Source: Streptomyces sp. DSM 15324
GTDB taxonomy: Bacteria > Actinomycetota > Actinomycetes > Streptomycetales > Streptomycetaceae
Assembly: GCF_001514285.1 (NCBI RefSeq)
Contig: NZ_KQ949036.1
Coordinates: forward strand, 184,881-248,880
Direction: 5' to 3'
DNA length: 64,000 bases
This document shows positions 50,137-58,745 of this stretch, piece after piece. Under the pieces are notes generated by a model. The model made no database searches. It was not told the origin of the DNA and saw only the letters and a list, made by a program, of their open reading frames with translations. The stretch's first letter is position 1; every line of letters begins with the position of its first letter. The translations under genes were made by a program, and so were the position numbers.

Positions 50137-52115
50137 GCACGGGCGGCAGGCCGACCCTCGCCGACGCCACCCGGGGCCGCGTCCTCTTCGGCGGCGACTA
50201 CAACCCCGAGCAGTGGCCCGAGGAGACCTGGCCCGAGGACGCCCGGCTGATGCGCGAGGCGGGCGTCACCTCCGTCACCGTCGGCGTCTTCTCCTGGGCC
50301 ACGCTGGAACCCCGGCCCGGGGCCCGTGAGTTCGGGTGGCTCGACCGGGTCATGGACCTGCTGCACGCGCACGGCGTCGGGGTCGTCCTCGCCACCCCCA
50401 CCTCCTCCCCGCCGCCCTGGCTCGGCCGGCTCCACCCGGACTCCCTGCCCGTCACCGAGGACGGCCGGACCGAGTGGTGGGGCGGCCGGCAGCACTTCTC
50501 CCACTCCAGCGCCGCCTACCGCAGCCACGCCGCCGCCATCACCGAGGCCCTCGCCGCCCGCTACGCCGGCCACCCCGCCCTGACCATGTGGCACATCAGC
50601 AACGAGTACTGCACGGCCGACTTCGGCGACGAGGCGGCCGCCCGCTTCCGCCGCTGGCTGCGCGCGAGGTACGGCACCCTGGACGCGCTCAACACCGCCT
50701 GGGGCACCGCCTTCTGGAGCCAGGGCCACCACAGCTGGGACACCGTCCTGCCGCCCCGCACCCCGCACTACCTGAAGAACCCGACCCAGGTGCTCGACTT
50801 CCGGCGCTTCACCTCCGACATGCTCCTGGAGTGTTACACCGCCGAGCGGGACATCGTCGCCCGGCACACCCCGCACATCCCGGTCACCACCAACTTCATG
50901 CCGCTGTTCCCCGGACAGGACGGCTGGCGCTGGGCGGAGGAGGAGGACGTCGTCTCCGTCGACCTCTACCCCGACCCCAGGGACCCGCTCGGCGCGCAGC
51001 ACGGCGCCCTCGTGCAGGACCTCACCCGCTCCCAGGCGCGCGGCCCCTGGATGCTGATGGAACAGGCGGCCGGCCCCGTCAACTGGCGTGGGGTGAACCA
51101 CCCCAAGCCGCGCGGCCTCAACCGCCTGTGGTCCTTCCAGGCCGTCGCCCGGGGCGCGGACGCCGTCTGCTACTTCCAGTGGCGCCAGTCCCGCCAGGGC
51201 GCCGAGAAGTTCCACTCCGGCATGCTCGGCCACGCGGGGGAGCGGGGCCGCACCTTCCAGGAGGTCAAACGGCTCGGCGCCGAACTCGCCGCGATCGGCC
51301 CCGCGGTGGCCGGCAGCCACCTGCACGCCGACATCGCGATCCTCCACGACTGGCACGCCTGGTGGGCCTCCGCCCAGGAGGGCCGCCCCTCCGCCCACGT
51401 CGACCACGCGGCCGTCCTGCACGCCTGGCACCGCGCCCTGTGGGAGGCCGGGTTCGCCACCGACTTCGCCCACCCCGAGCACGACCTCACCCGCTACCGG
51501 CTCGTGGTCGTCCCCCAGCTCTACGCGCTGACCGACCCGGCCGTCGAGAACCTGCTCGCCCACGTCCGGGCCGGCGGCACCCTGGTCTCGGGCTTCCTCA
51601 CCGGGGTCGCCGACGAGGACGACCGGATCCGCCCCGGCGGCATGGATCCCCGGCTGCGCGACCTGTTCGGCATCCGCGTCCTGCACGAATGGTGGCCGCT
51701 GGAGCCGGGGGAGACCGTCGCCTGCGAGGGCTTCCTCGGGACCCTGTGGTCGGAGGAGCTGGAGGCCGAGCCCGGCGCGGTCGAGGCCCGCTACACCGGC
51801 GGCGGCGAGCTGGACGGCTTCCCCGCCGTCCTGCGCCGCGACCGCGCCTGGTACGTCTCCACCCTCCCGGAGCCCGCCGCCCTGCGCGCGCTGACGGCCC
51901 GCATCGCCGCCGCGGCCGGGGTCCGCCCGGTCCTCGACGGGCTCCCCGACCGGGTCGAGGCCGTGCGCCGCGGTGAGCTGCTGTTCCTCCTCAACCACCG
52001 CCGTGAGCCGGTCACCGTCGACGTCCCCGGCACCCACACCGACCTGCTCACCGGAGAGAAGCTCAGGGGGCGGGTACTCCTGGACCGCCACGGCGTGATG
52101 GTGTTGCGCCCATGA
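50133..52115 (+). CDS. GH42 beta-galactosidase
   Basis: A 660-residue GH42 enzyme. The start of the barrel is FGGDYNPEQWPEETW, a GH42 hallmark; acid/base Glu158 lies in HISNEY and nucleophile Glu310 in LMEQAAGPVNW. A trimerisation domain (LVVVPQLYALTDP) and a C-terminal small domain follow. No signal peptide, so it works on imported oligosaccharide, removing terminal beta-galactose, which caps xyloglucan side chains. GTG 50133 overlaps the stop of the GH74 remnant; its stop overlaps the GH95 start (ATGA). Confidence 0.92.
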   Translation: MSTGGRPTLADATRGRVLFGGDYNPEQWPEETWPEDARLMREAGVTSVTVGVFSWATLEPRPGAREFGWLDRVMDLLHAHGVGVVLATPTSSPPPWLGRLHPDSLPVTEDGRTEWWGGRQHFSHSSAAYRSHAAAITEALAARYAGHPALTMWHISNEYCTADFGDEAAARFRRWLRARYGTLDALNTAWGTAFWSQGHHSWDTVLPPRTPHYLKNPTQVLDFRRFTSDMLLECYTAERDIVARHTPHIPVTTNFMPLFPGQDGWRWAEEEDVVSVDLYPDPRDPLGAQHGALVQDLTRSQARGPWMLMEQAAGPVNWRGVNHPKPRGLNRLWSFQAVARGADAVCYFQWRQSRQGAEKFHSGMLGHAGERGRTFQEVKRLGAELAAIGPAVAGSHLHADIAILHDWHAWWASAQEGRPSAHVDHAAVLHAWHRALWEAGFATDFAHPEHDLTRYRLVVVPQLYALTDPAVENLLAHVRAGGTLVSGFLTGVADEDDRIRPGGMDPRLRDLFGIRVLHEWWPLEPGETVACEGFLGTLWSEELEAEPGAVEARYTGGGELDGFPAVLRRDRAWYVSTLPEPAALRALTARIAAAAGVRPVLDGLPDRVEAVRRGELLFLLNHRREPVTVDVPGTHTDLLTGEKLRGRVLLDRHGVMVLRP

Positions 52116-54310
52116 CGGTCACGCACGGCTCCTGGGAGCCGACCCCCGCCGCCCGCTGGGAGGACGCCTTCCTCAGCGGCAACGGCCACCACGGCACCCT
52201 CGCGTTCGGCGATCCGGACGACGACCGGGTCATCGTCACCCATCACACCCTGGTCCGCCCCAACGGCTCCGAACACGCCCGCCCGCCCGAGCTGGCCGCG
52301 GACCTCCCGGCTCTCCAGGACCGGTTGCTCGCCGGCGACCTCACGGCCGCGGAGTCCTTCACCGACCACCGCCCCCTCCTGTGGGTCCAGCCCTTCCACC
52401 CCGCCTTCCAGATCCGGCTGCGCCGGTCCGCCCCGGTCACGCCGGCCGAACCGCCCCGCTACCGCCGCGGCGTCGACTTCACGACCGGCGAGACCACGGC
52501 CACCTGCGGGGACTGGACCAGCAAGGTCTTCGTCTCCCGCGCCGACGACGTGATCGTCCAGCACGTCACCGCCCGTGACCTGGACATCTCCCTCGACCAC
52601 CGGCTCCCCGGCGCGCCCGCCGGCCTCGCCGTCGGCCACGAAGAGGCCCTCACCCCGGGCGGCGCCCTGCTCACCCTGCGCGTCCGCTACCCCGACAGCG
52701 ACCGCGCCTACACCGGGGTCACCCTCGTCGCCGTCACCGGCGGCAGCGCCTCCCTCACCCCTGCCGGGGTGCGGATCACCGGCGCCGCGTCCGTCCTCCT
52801 CCTCACCCGGGTGCGCCGCCACACCGGCGACCTCGACGTCACCGCGGAGCAGCGCGCCCTGGCCGCCCTCCCGGACACCTACGAGGACCTCCTCGACCGG
52901 CATCTCGCCCTGCACCGCACCGCCTACGAACGCGTCAGCCTCGATCTGCGCGCCGACCCCGACGAGCGCGCCCTCCCCGGCTCCGAGCTGCTCAAACACC
53001 CCCGCAGCACGGCACTCCTCGAGCGCCTCTTCGCCGCCGGCCGCTACCACCTGCTGTCCTCGTCCGGCCACAACCCGCCCCGCCTGACGGGCCTGTGGAC
53101 CGGCGACTGGGACACCGCCTGGTCCGGCGCGTTCACCAACGACGCCAACCTCAACCTCCAGACCTCCTCAGCCGCGGCCGCGGCCCTCCCCGAGGTCACC
53201 GACGCGCTCGCCTCCCTGATCCACCGGCAGCTCGACGACTGGCGGGAGAACGCCCGCGCGGTCTTCGGCGCCCGGGGCGTGGTCGCGCCCGCCCACACCG
53301 ACGGCGAGTCCGGGCTGACGTACCACTTCGAACGCGAGTACCCGCTGCACCTGTGGACGGCCGGCGCCGACTGGCTGCTCAAGCCCCTCGTCGACCACGA
53401 CGAGACCCGGGGCGCCCACGACCCGCGCACCACCGCCGCCCTCGCCGAGGTCGCCCGCTTCTACGAGGACTTCCTCACCCGCACCGACCCCGCCGACCCC
53501 GACGGGCCCCTCGTCGTCGTGCCCTCCTACTCGCCGGAGAACCGGCCCGCGAACGCGAGCTGGGGCGCGCTGAACGCCGCCATGGACCTCTCGGCGGCCC
53601 GGCACGCGCTGCTCACCGCCGCCGACCGCCACCCGGCCGAGGCCGCCCGCTGGCGCGCCCTGGCCGACCGCCTCCCCCCGCACCGGGTCAACGCCGACGG
53701 CGCCCTCGCCGAGTGGGCGAGGCCGGGCCTCGACGACAGCTACGACCACCGCCACCTCAGCCACCTCTACGGAGTCTGGCCGCTCGACGAGATCACCCCG
53801 TACGACACCCCGGAGCTCGCGGCCGCCGCCCACCGCGCGCTCGTCCTGCGCGGCGCCGAGAACGACTCCGCGCACGGCCACCTCCACCACGCCCTGATCG
53901 CTGCCCGGCTGCGCGACGGCCGGCACGTCGCCCACGCCCTCGACCAGGTGCTGGACGGCGACTTCTTCCACGCCTCCCTGATGAGCGCCCACTACCCCCA
54001 CCGCGACGTCTACAACGCGGACGCCGCGCACACCCTGCCCGGCGTGCTGATCGAGGCCCTCGTGCACTCCACCCCCGACCGGCTGGTGCTCTTCCCGGCC
54101 CGCCCGTCCGCGCTCCCGGCAGGCGAACTGCGGGGCATCCGCACCCGTTTCGGCGCCGGACTCGACCTCTCCTGGGGGCCCGGCGGCGCCACGGCGGTCC
54201 TCCGGCCCACGCGCAGCCTCCGCATCGACGTCCGGACTTCCGCAGGCGACGCCCAACCGCTCGACCTCGTCGCCGGCGAAGAACACGTCCTCACCACGGG
54301 GACGTGGTAA
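52112..54310 (+). CDS. GH95 alpha-L-fucosidase
   Basis: A 732-residue protein with the GH95 layout. It has an N-terminal beta domain (WEDAFLSGNGHHGTLAFGDP, VIVTHHTLVRPNGSEHARPP), then an (alpha/alpha)6 barrel with the NPPRLTGLWTGDWDTAWSG and FTNDANLNLQTSSAAAAA motifs. The latter is the Asn-rich part of the active site of this inverting 1,2-alpha-L-fucosidase family. No signal peptide. It would strip the fucose that is alpha-1,2-linked to the galactose of xyloglucan side chains, acting before the GH42 enzyme. ATG 52112 overlaps the GH42 stop. Confidence 0.88.
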   Translation: MTVTHGSWEPTPAARWEDAFLSGNGHHGTLAFGDPDDDRVIVTHHTLVRPNGSEHARPPELAADLPALQDRLLAGDLTAAESFTDHRPLLWVQPFHPAFQIRLRRSAPVTPAEPPRYRRGVDFTTGETTATCGDWTSKVFVSRADDVIVQHVTARDLDISLDHRLPGAPAGLAVGHEEALTPGGALLTLRVRYPDSDRAYTGVTLVAVTGGSASLTPAGVRITGAASVLLLTRVRRHTGDLDVTAEQRALAALPDTYEDLLDRHLALHRTAYERVSLDLRADPDERALPGSELLKHPRSTALLERLFAAGRYHLLSSSGHNPPRLTGLWTGDWDTAWSGAFTNDANLNLQTSSAAAAALPEVTDALASLIHRQLDDWRENARAVFGARGVVAPAHTDGESGLTYHFEREYPLHLWTAGADWLLKPLVDHDETRGAHDPRTTAALAEVARFYEDFLTRTDPADPDGPLVVVPSYSPENRPANASWGALNAAMDLSAARHALLTAADRHPAEAARWRALADRLPPHRVNADGALAEWARPGLDDSYDHRHLSHLYGVWPLDEITPYDTPELAAAAHRALVLRGAENDSAHGHLHHALIAARLRDGRHVAHALDQVLDGDFFHASLMSAHYPHRDVYNADAAHTLPGVLIEALVHSTPDRLVLFPARPSALPAGELRGIRTRFGAGLDLSWGPGGATAVLRPTRSLRIDVRTSAGDAQPLDLVAGEEHVLTTGTW

Positions 54311-54346
54311 CTCCGCGCACCTCCCCCCACCCATGGAAGGGACACC

Positions 54347-55060
54347 ATGGCACCACGCACGCTCGGCAGGGTCGCCAAGGCCCTGATCGCCCCCACCCTG
54401 GCCCTCGGCGCGACCGTCGCCCTCGCCTCCGCCCCCGCCTCGGCCGCCGTCTGGAGCACCTGCGACCAGTGGGGCAACACCAGCCTGAACGGCTACACGC
54501 TCTACAACAACATCTGGGGCTCCGGCGCCGGCAGCCAGTGCGTCTGGGCCAACTCCGGCACCAACTGGGGGGTCCGCGCCAACCACCCCAACACCGGCGG
54601 CGTCAAGTCCTACCCCGACGCCAAGAAGGTGATCAACAAGTCGATCACCTCCCTCCGCTCGCTCTCCAGCAGCTACAACGTCACGGTCCCCTCGTCCGGC
54701 GCGTACAACACGTCGTACGACATCTGGGACACCGACCACGACTACGAGATCATGCTCTGGGTCAACTACCACGGCGCCGTCGGTCCCCTCGGCACCTCCC
54801 AGGGCAACGTCACCCTCGGCGGCCACACCTGGACCGTCTACAAGGGCACCAACGGCGCGAACGCGGTGTTCTCGTTCCTGCGCACCTCGGACTCGTCGTC
54901 CGGCACCGTGAACATCCTGCCGATCCTGAAGTGGATCAAGGACACCAAGGGCTGGTTCGGCAACGAGACCATCGGTGACGTGCAGTTCGGGTACGAGATC
55001 ACCTCGTCCTTGGGCGGCCTCGACTTCGTCACCAACAACCTGACCGTCAGCAGCAGCTGA
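54347..55060 (+). CDS. Secreted GH12 endoglucanase/xyloglucanase
   Basis: A 237-residue secreted GH12 enzyme. The signal peptide runs to about residue 34 (APASA cut). The beta-jelly-roll carries nucleophile Glu134 in YEIMLWVNYHG and acid/base Glu217 in GYEITSS, with the N-terminal WSTCDQWGNT. It cuts the beta-1,4-glucan backbone outside the cell, giving oligosaccharides for the importer. It is the only clearly exported glycosidase left at this locus after loss of GH74. No carbohydrate-binding module. ATG 54347 follows GGAAGGGACACC, 36 bp after the GH95 stop. Confidence 0.9.
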   Translation: MAPRTLGRVAKALIAPTLALGATVALASAPASAAVWSTCDQWGNTSLNGYTLYNNIWGSGAGSQCVWANSGTNWGVRANHPNTGGVKSYPDAKKVINKSITSLRSLSSSYNVTVPSSGAYNTSYDIWDTDHDYEIMLWVNYHGAVGPLGTSQGNVTLGGHTWTVYKGTNGANAVFSFLRTSDSSSGTVNILPILKWIKDTKGWFGNETIGDVQFGYEITSSLGGLDFVTNNLTVSSS

Positions 55061-55169
55061 CGGACCGGCGGGCCGGGGCCGGCGCCGGGGCACTCACGCC
55101 CGGCCGACCTCGGCCCGCAGCACGCCGCCCACCTCACCAACTCCCCTTGGCGGCAGAGAGGTTCGGGTG

Positions 55170-57227
55170 TCACGACGCTGATTCGGCAACCGGCAGCCGC
55201 ACCCCGTCGCGCAGGAACAGCGGGATCCGGTCCAGCGGCGCGTCGACCGTCACGGACCCGCCGCCCTCGTACGCCTCACCCGTCCACGCGTCCGTCCAGC
55301 GCGCCCCCGCCGGAAGGTACGCCGTGCGCTCCCTGGCCCCCGCCTCCAGCACCGGGGCGACCAGCAGGTCCCGGCCGAACAGGTAGGAGTCGTCGACCGA
55401 CCAGGCCGCCGGGTCGTCCGGGAACTCCAGGAACAGCGGCCGCATCGGCGGCAGCCCCTCCTCGTGGGCCTCCCGCATGACGTCGAGGACGTACGGCTTG
55501 AGCCGCTCGCGCAGCCGCAGGTACTTCTCCAGGACCGTGCCCGCCTCCTCGCCGTACGACCACACCTCGTTCGGGCCACCGGTCATGTCCGGCCCGAGCG
55601 GCATGCCCGGGTCGCGGAACCCGTGCAGCCGCATCAGCGGGGACAGCGCGCCGAACTGGAACCAGCGGACCATCACCTCGCGGTACGCCGGGTCGTCCGG
55701 GTCGCCGCCGTGGAAGCCGCCGATGTCCGTGTTCCACCAGGGGATGCCCGACAGCGCGGTGTTGAGGCCGGCCGCGATCTGCCGGCGCAGGGTCGGGAAG
55801 TCGGTGCCGATGTCACCCGACCACAGGGCCGCGCCCCAGCGCTGACTGCCCGCCCACGCCGACCGGTTGAGCGTGAGGACCTCCTCGCCCTCGGCGCGCA
55901 GGCCCTCGTAGAAGGTACGGGCGTTCTCCGCCGGGTAGAGGTTGCCGACCTCCAGGCCGGGGCCCGCCCAGTAGCGCAGGTTCTCCTGGAAGCCCGGCTT
56001 CAGCTCGGGCTCGCAGGCGTCCAGCCAGAAGGCCGTGATGCCGTACGGCGCCAGGTAGTTGTCCCGGACGCGTGACCACACGAACTCCCGGGCCTCCGGG
56101 TTCGTCGCGTCGTAGAACGCCACCTGGACCGTGGAGGCGACCTCCTTGTCCGGCCAGTCGGCGTGCGCCAGCGGCCCGTACTGGGTGCCGATGAAGTGGC
56201 CGCGCTGCTCCATCAGCCGGTGGTTCTCGCTCAGCGGCGACACCGAAGGCCACACGCTCACCACCAGCTTGATGCCCAGCTCCGCCAACTCCCGCACCAG
56301 CCCTGCCGGGTCGGGCCACTCCGTCAGGTCGAACGTCCAGTCCCCGAGGTGTGTCCAGTGGAAGAAGTCGCAGACGATCGCGGAGATCGGCAGACCCCGG
56401 CGCTTGTACTCGCGGGCCACGGCGAGGAGTTCGTCCTGGGTGCGGTAGCGCAGCTTGCACTGCCAGAAACCCGCCGCCCACTCCGGCAGCATCGGCGTGC
56501 GGCCCGTCACGGCGCTGTAGCGGCGCTGCCCGTCGGCCGGGGTGCCCGCCGTGATCCAGTAGTCGATCTGCCGGGCGGAGTCGGCCACCCAGCGGGTGCC
56601 GTTGCCGGCCAGCTCCACCCGGCCGATCGCCGGGTTGTTCCACAGCAGGGTGTAGCCGCGGCTGGACGACAGCACCGGGATGCCGACCTCGGCGTTGCGC
56701 TGGACCAGGTCCAGGACCAGTCCCTTCTGGTCGAAGCGCCCGTGCTGGTGCTGGCCGAGCCCGTACAGCTTCTCGTCCTCGTACGCGGCGAACCGCTGCT
56801 CCAGCCGGTGGTACCCGTTGCCGACGGCCGTGTAGAGCCGCGGGCCGGGCCACCAGAAGTGGGCGCGCTCCTCGGCCAGCACCTCGCCGCCGTCGCCGGT
56901 GCGCAGGAAGCGGATCAGGCCCTCGGCGTCGACCTCGACGGTGAGCCCGCCGACGGTCAGCACCCCCCGCCCGTCCTCGGTCTTGACCGTGTACGGCGTC
57001 GGCGGCGCCGCGTCCAGCAGGGCGCCCGGCAGTCCGTCGAGCACGGGACCGCCGAGCCGGGCGCGGACCCGGACCGCGTCCGGCCCCCAGGGCTCGATCC
57101 GGAGGGTCTCCTGGCGGCCGCTCCACTCCAGCGCCCCGTCCCGCTCCCGGAAGGTGCCGACGGTGGGGGAGGACTGCGCGAGGCTGACCGTGCCGTGACT
57201 GGTCCGGTTTTCGGCAGGCTGATTCAC
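55170..57227 (-). CDS. GH31 alpha-xylosidase-type glycosidase
   Basis: A 685-residue GH31 enzyme with a galactose-mutarotase-like N-domain and a barrel. Nucleophile Asp403 lies in FWLDACEPEL and acid/base Asp472 in LWSGDIGTDF; other landmarks are CDFFHWTHLGDW and WNTDIGGFHGG. The LDACEPE nucleophile region fits alpha-xylosidases (YicI-like) better than alpha-glucosidases. No signal peptide. It would remove the alpha-1,6-xylose from xyloglucan oligosaccharides, an essential step for full breakdown. GTG 57227 follows AGGAGCCCCTC. It is transcribed after lacI with an 83-bp gap. Confidence 0.88.
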   Translation of the reverse strand: MNQPAENRTSHGTVSLAQSSPTVGTFRERDGALEWSGRQETLRIEPWGPDAVRVRARLGGPVLDGLPGALLDAAPPTPYTVKTEDGRGVLTVGGLTVEVDAEGLIRFLRTGDGGEVLAEERAHFWWPGPRLYTAVGNGYHRLEQRFAAYEDEKLYGLGQHQHGRFDQKGLVLDLVQRNAEVGIPVLSSSRGYTLLWNNPAIGRVELAGNGTRWVADSARQIDYWITAGTPADGQRRYSAVTGRTPMLPEWAAGFWQCKLRYRTQDELLAVAREYKRRGLPISAIVCDFFHWTHLGDWTFDLTEWPDPAGLVRELAELGIKLVVSVWPSVSPLSENHRLMEQRGHFIGTQYGPLAHADWPDKEVASTVQVAFYDATNPEAREFVWSRVRDNYLAPYGITAFWLDACEPELKPGFQENLRYWAGPGLEVGNLYPAENARTFYEGLRAEGEEVLTLNRSAWAGSQRWGAALWSGDIGTDFPTLRRQIAAGLNTALSGIPWWNTDIGGFHGGDPDDPAYREVMVRWFQFGALSPLMRLHGFRDPGMPLGPDMTGGPNEVWSYGEEAGTVLEKYLRLRERLKPYVLDVMREAHEEGLPPMRPLFLEFPDDPAAWSVDDSYLFGRDLLVAPVLEAGARERTAYLPAGARWTDAWTGEAYEGGGSVTVDAPLDRIPLFLRDGVRLPVAESAS

Positions 57228-57310
57228 GAGGGGCTCCTGTGCTCCTGGAGGAGTGCGGACATGGGGGTGTCCTGGCGTGGCACAACGGGGAGGGGAGAGC
57301 GGGGGAGACC

Positions 57311-58318
57311 TCAGTGCGCGGCCGGGCCGGTGCTCGCCCGGACCGTCAACTCCGGTTCGATCAGCACGACGTCGTCCGTCCCCCGGTCGTCGAGCTTGGC
57401 CACGAGACGCTCCACGGCGTGCCGGCCCATCTCCTGGGCGGGGATGGCGACCGAGGTCAGCCGCACCGAGGCCTGGACGGCGACCTGCTCGGGGCAGATC
57501 GCGACCACGGAGACGTCCTCGGGGACGGCCCGGCCCTGCTGGCGCAGCAGGGCGAGCAGCGGTTCGACCGCCGACTCGTTCTGCACGACGAACCCGGTCG
57601 TGCCCGGGCGTTCGTCCAGGATCCGGGCGAGGGTCACGGCCATCGCGTCGTACCCGCCCTCACAGGGGCGGTGCAGCAGCCGTACCCCCGTCTCCCGGGC
57701 GCGGGAGCGCAGTCCGTCGAGCGTGCGCTCGGCGAAGCCGGTGTGCCGCTCGTACACCGCGGGCGCCTCGCCGATGACGGCGACGTCGCGGTGGCCGAGC
57801 GCGGCCAGATGCTCCACGCACAGGGCGCCGGTCGCCGTGAAGTCGAGGTCGACGCAGGTCAGACCGGTGGTGTCGGCGGGCAGTCCGATCAGGACCGAGG
57901 GCCGGTCCGTCTGCCGCAGCAGCGGCAGCCGTTCGTCGTCGAGCTGGACGTCCATCAGGATCATGGCGTCGGCGAGCCCGCTGCCGGTGACCCGCCGCAC
58001 CGCGTCGGGGCCCTCCTCGCCGGTGAGCAGCAGCACGTCGTAGCCGTGGGTGCGGGCCGTGGTGGCCACCGCGATGGCGATCTCCATCATCACCGGCACG
58101 TACATGTCGGTGCGCAGCGGGATCATCAGCGCGATGATGTTCGACCTGCTGCTGGCCAGCGCCCGCGCGCCCGCGTTCGGGTGGTAGCCCAGCTCGCGGA
58201 TGCTCTGCTCGACCCGCTGCCGGGTGGTCGTGGAGATGGACCGCTTGCCACTGAGGACATAGCTCACCGTGCTCGCCGAGACTCCGGCGTGCTGGGCGAC
58301 CTCGGCGAGGGTGACCAT
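57311..58318 (-). CDS. LacI-family repressor of the xyloglucan locus
   Basis: A 335-residue LacI/GalR regulator. The N-terminal HTH TLAEVAQHAGVSASTVSYVL is followed by hinge helix NAGARALASSRSN, with a periplasmic-binding-like effector domain behind it. ATG 58318 begins the conserved HTH. Two palindromic operators (58336 and 58425) lie in its own promoter region, and identical sites lie at the GH3 and importer promoters, so it most likely represses all of them and itself. The inducer is probably a xyloglucan-derived sugar or oligosaccharide. Confidence 0.9.
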   Translation of the reverse strand: MVTLAEVAQHAGVSASTVSYVLSGKRSISTTTRQRVEQSIRELGYHPNAGARALASSRSNIIALMIPLRTDMYVPVMMEIAIAVATTARTHGYDVLLLTGEEGPDAVRRVTGSGLADAMILMDVQLDDERLPLLRQTDRPSVLIGLPADTTGLTCVDLDFTATGALCVEHLAALGHRDVAVIGEAPAVYERHTGFAERTLDGLRSRARETGVRLLHRPCEGGYDAMAVTLARILDERPGTTGFVVQNESAVEPLLALLRQQGRAVPEDVSVVAICPEQVAVQASVRLTSVAIPAQEMGRHAVERLVAKLDDRGTDDVVLIEPELTVRASTGPAAH

Positions 58319-58335
58319 CCAGCTCTCCCAGCTTT

Positions 58336-58349
58336 GTGAAGCGCTTCGA
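58336..58349. promoter_or_regulatory. LacI-type operator, proximal lacI site
   Basis: GTGAAGCGCTTCGA, two mismatches to the 14-bp palindrome. It lies 17 bp before the lacI start codon and is the most degenerate of the four sites, so probably the weakest. Confidence 0.75.
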
Positions 58350-58424
58350 CAGTGCGCAGGGTGTACATGACGGTGTGAGGGTGGTTCGACAGTAGCTCCA
58401 GCGGAGGTGGGTGTCCATAGGATG

Positions 58425-58438
58425 TCGAAGCGCTTCGA
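58425..58438. promoter_or_regulatory. LacI-type operator, distal lacI site
   Basis: TCGAAGCGCTTCGA, perfect copy, centred 89 bp from the proximal lacI site. Two sites eight to nine helical turns apart could be bridged by a tetramer. The rest of the 427-bp gap to the acyl-CoA dehydrogenase gene (58350-58745) shows no gene. Confidence 0.85.
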
Positions 58439-58745
58439 CAAGCTTCGGCAACGCGTCGCGAGCGCCACGTGAAGCGCGAGTGCGGCGTCTTTCCGCCCCG
58501 CGGCTGCGGGAGGACGGCCCGGACGGCTTCCCCGGGCACTCGTACGGCCCAAGCCCCGCGCCGGGGTCCCGCGGTGCACGGCCGGTCCGGACACCGGGCC
58601 GTCCGCCGTCGCCCCGGGGCCGGGACGGGCCCGCGGGGGCACGCGAAGGGTGGCGGGGTCGTCCCGGATCGGGTACCAACGATCGAGTAGCACCCATCGG
58701 TAACCGATGTGGTCCATGATCCCGATTCGCGGCGAGGTGAGCCTC

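Noticed and set aside
58425..58438. Operator acting on the acyl-CoA dehydrogenase gene
   Set aside because: The site is about 310 bp before that start codon and no plus-strand promoter with proper spacing was found beside it; pairing with the proximal lacI site explains it better.
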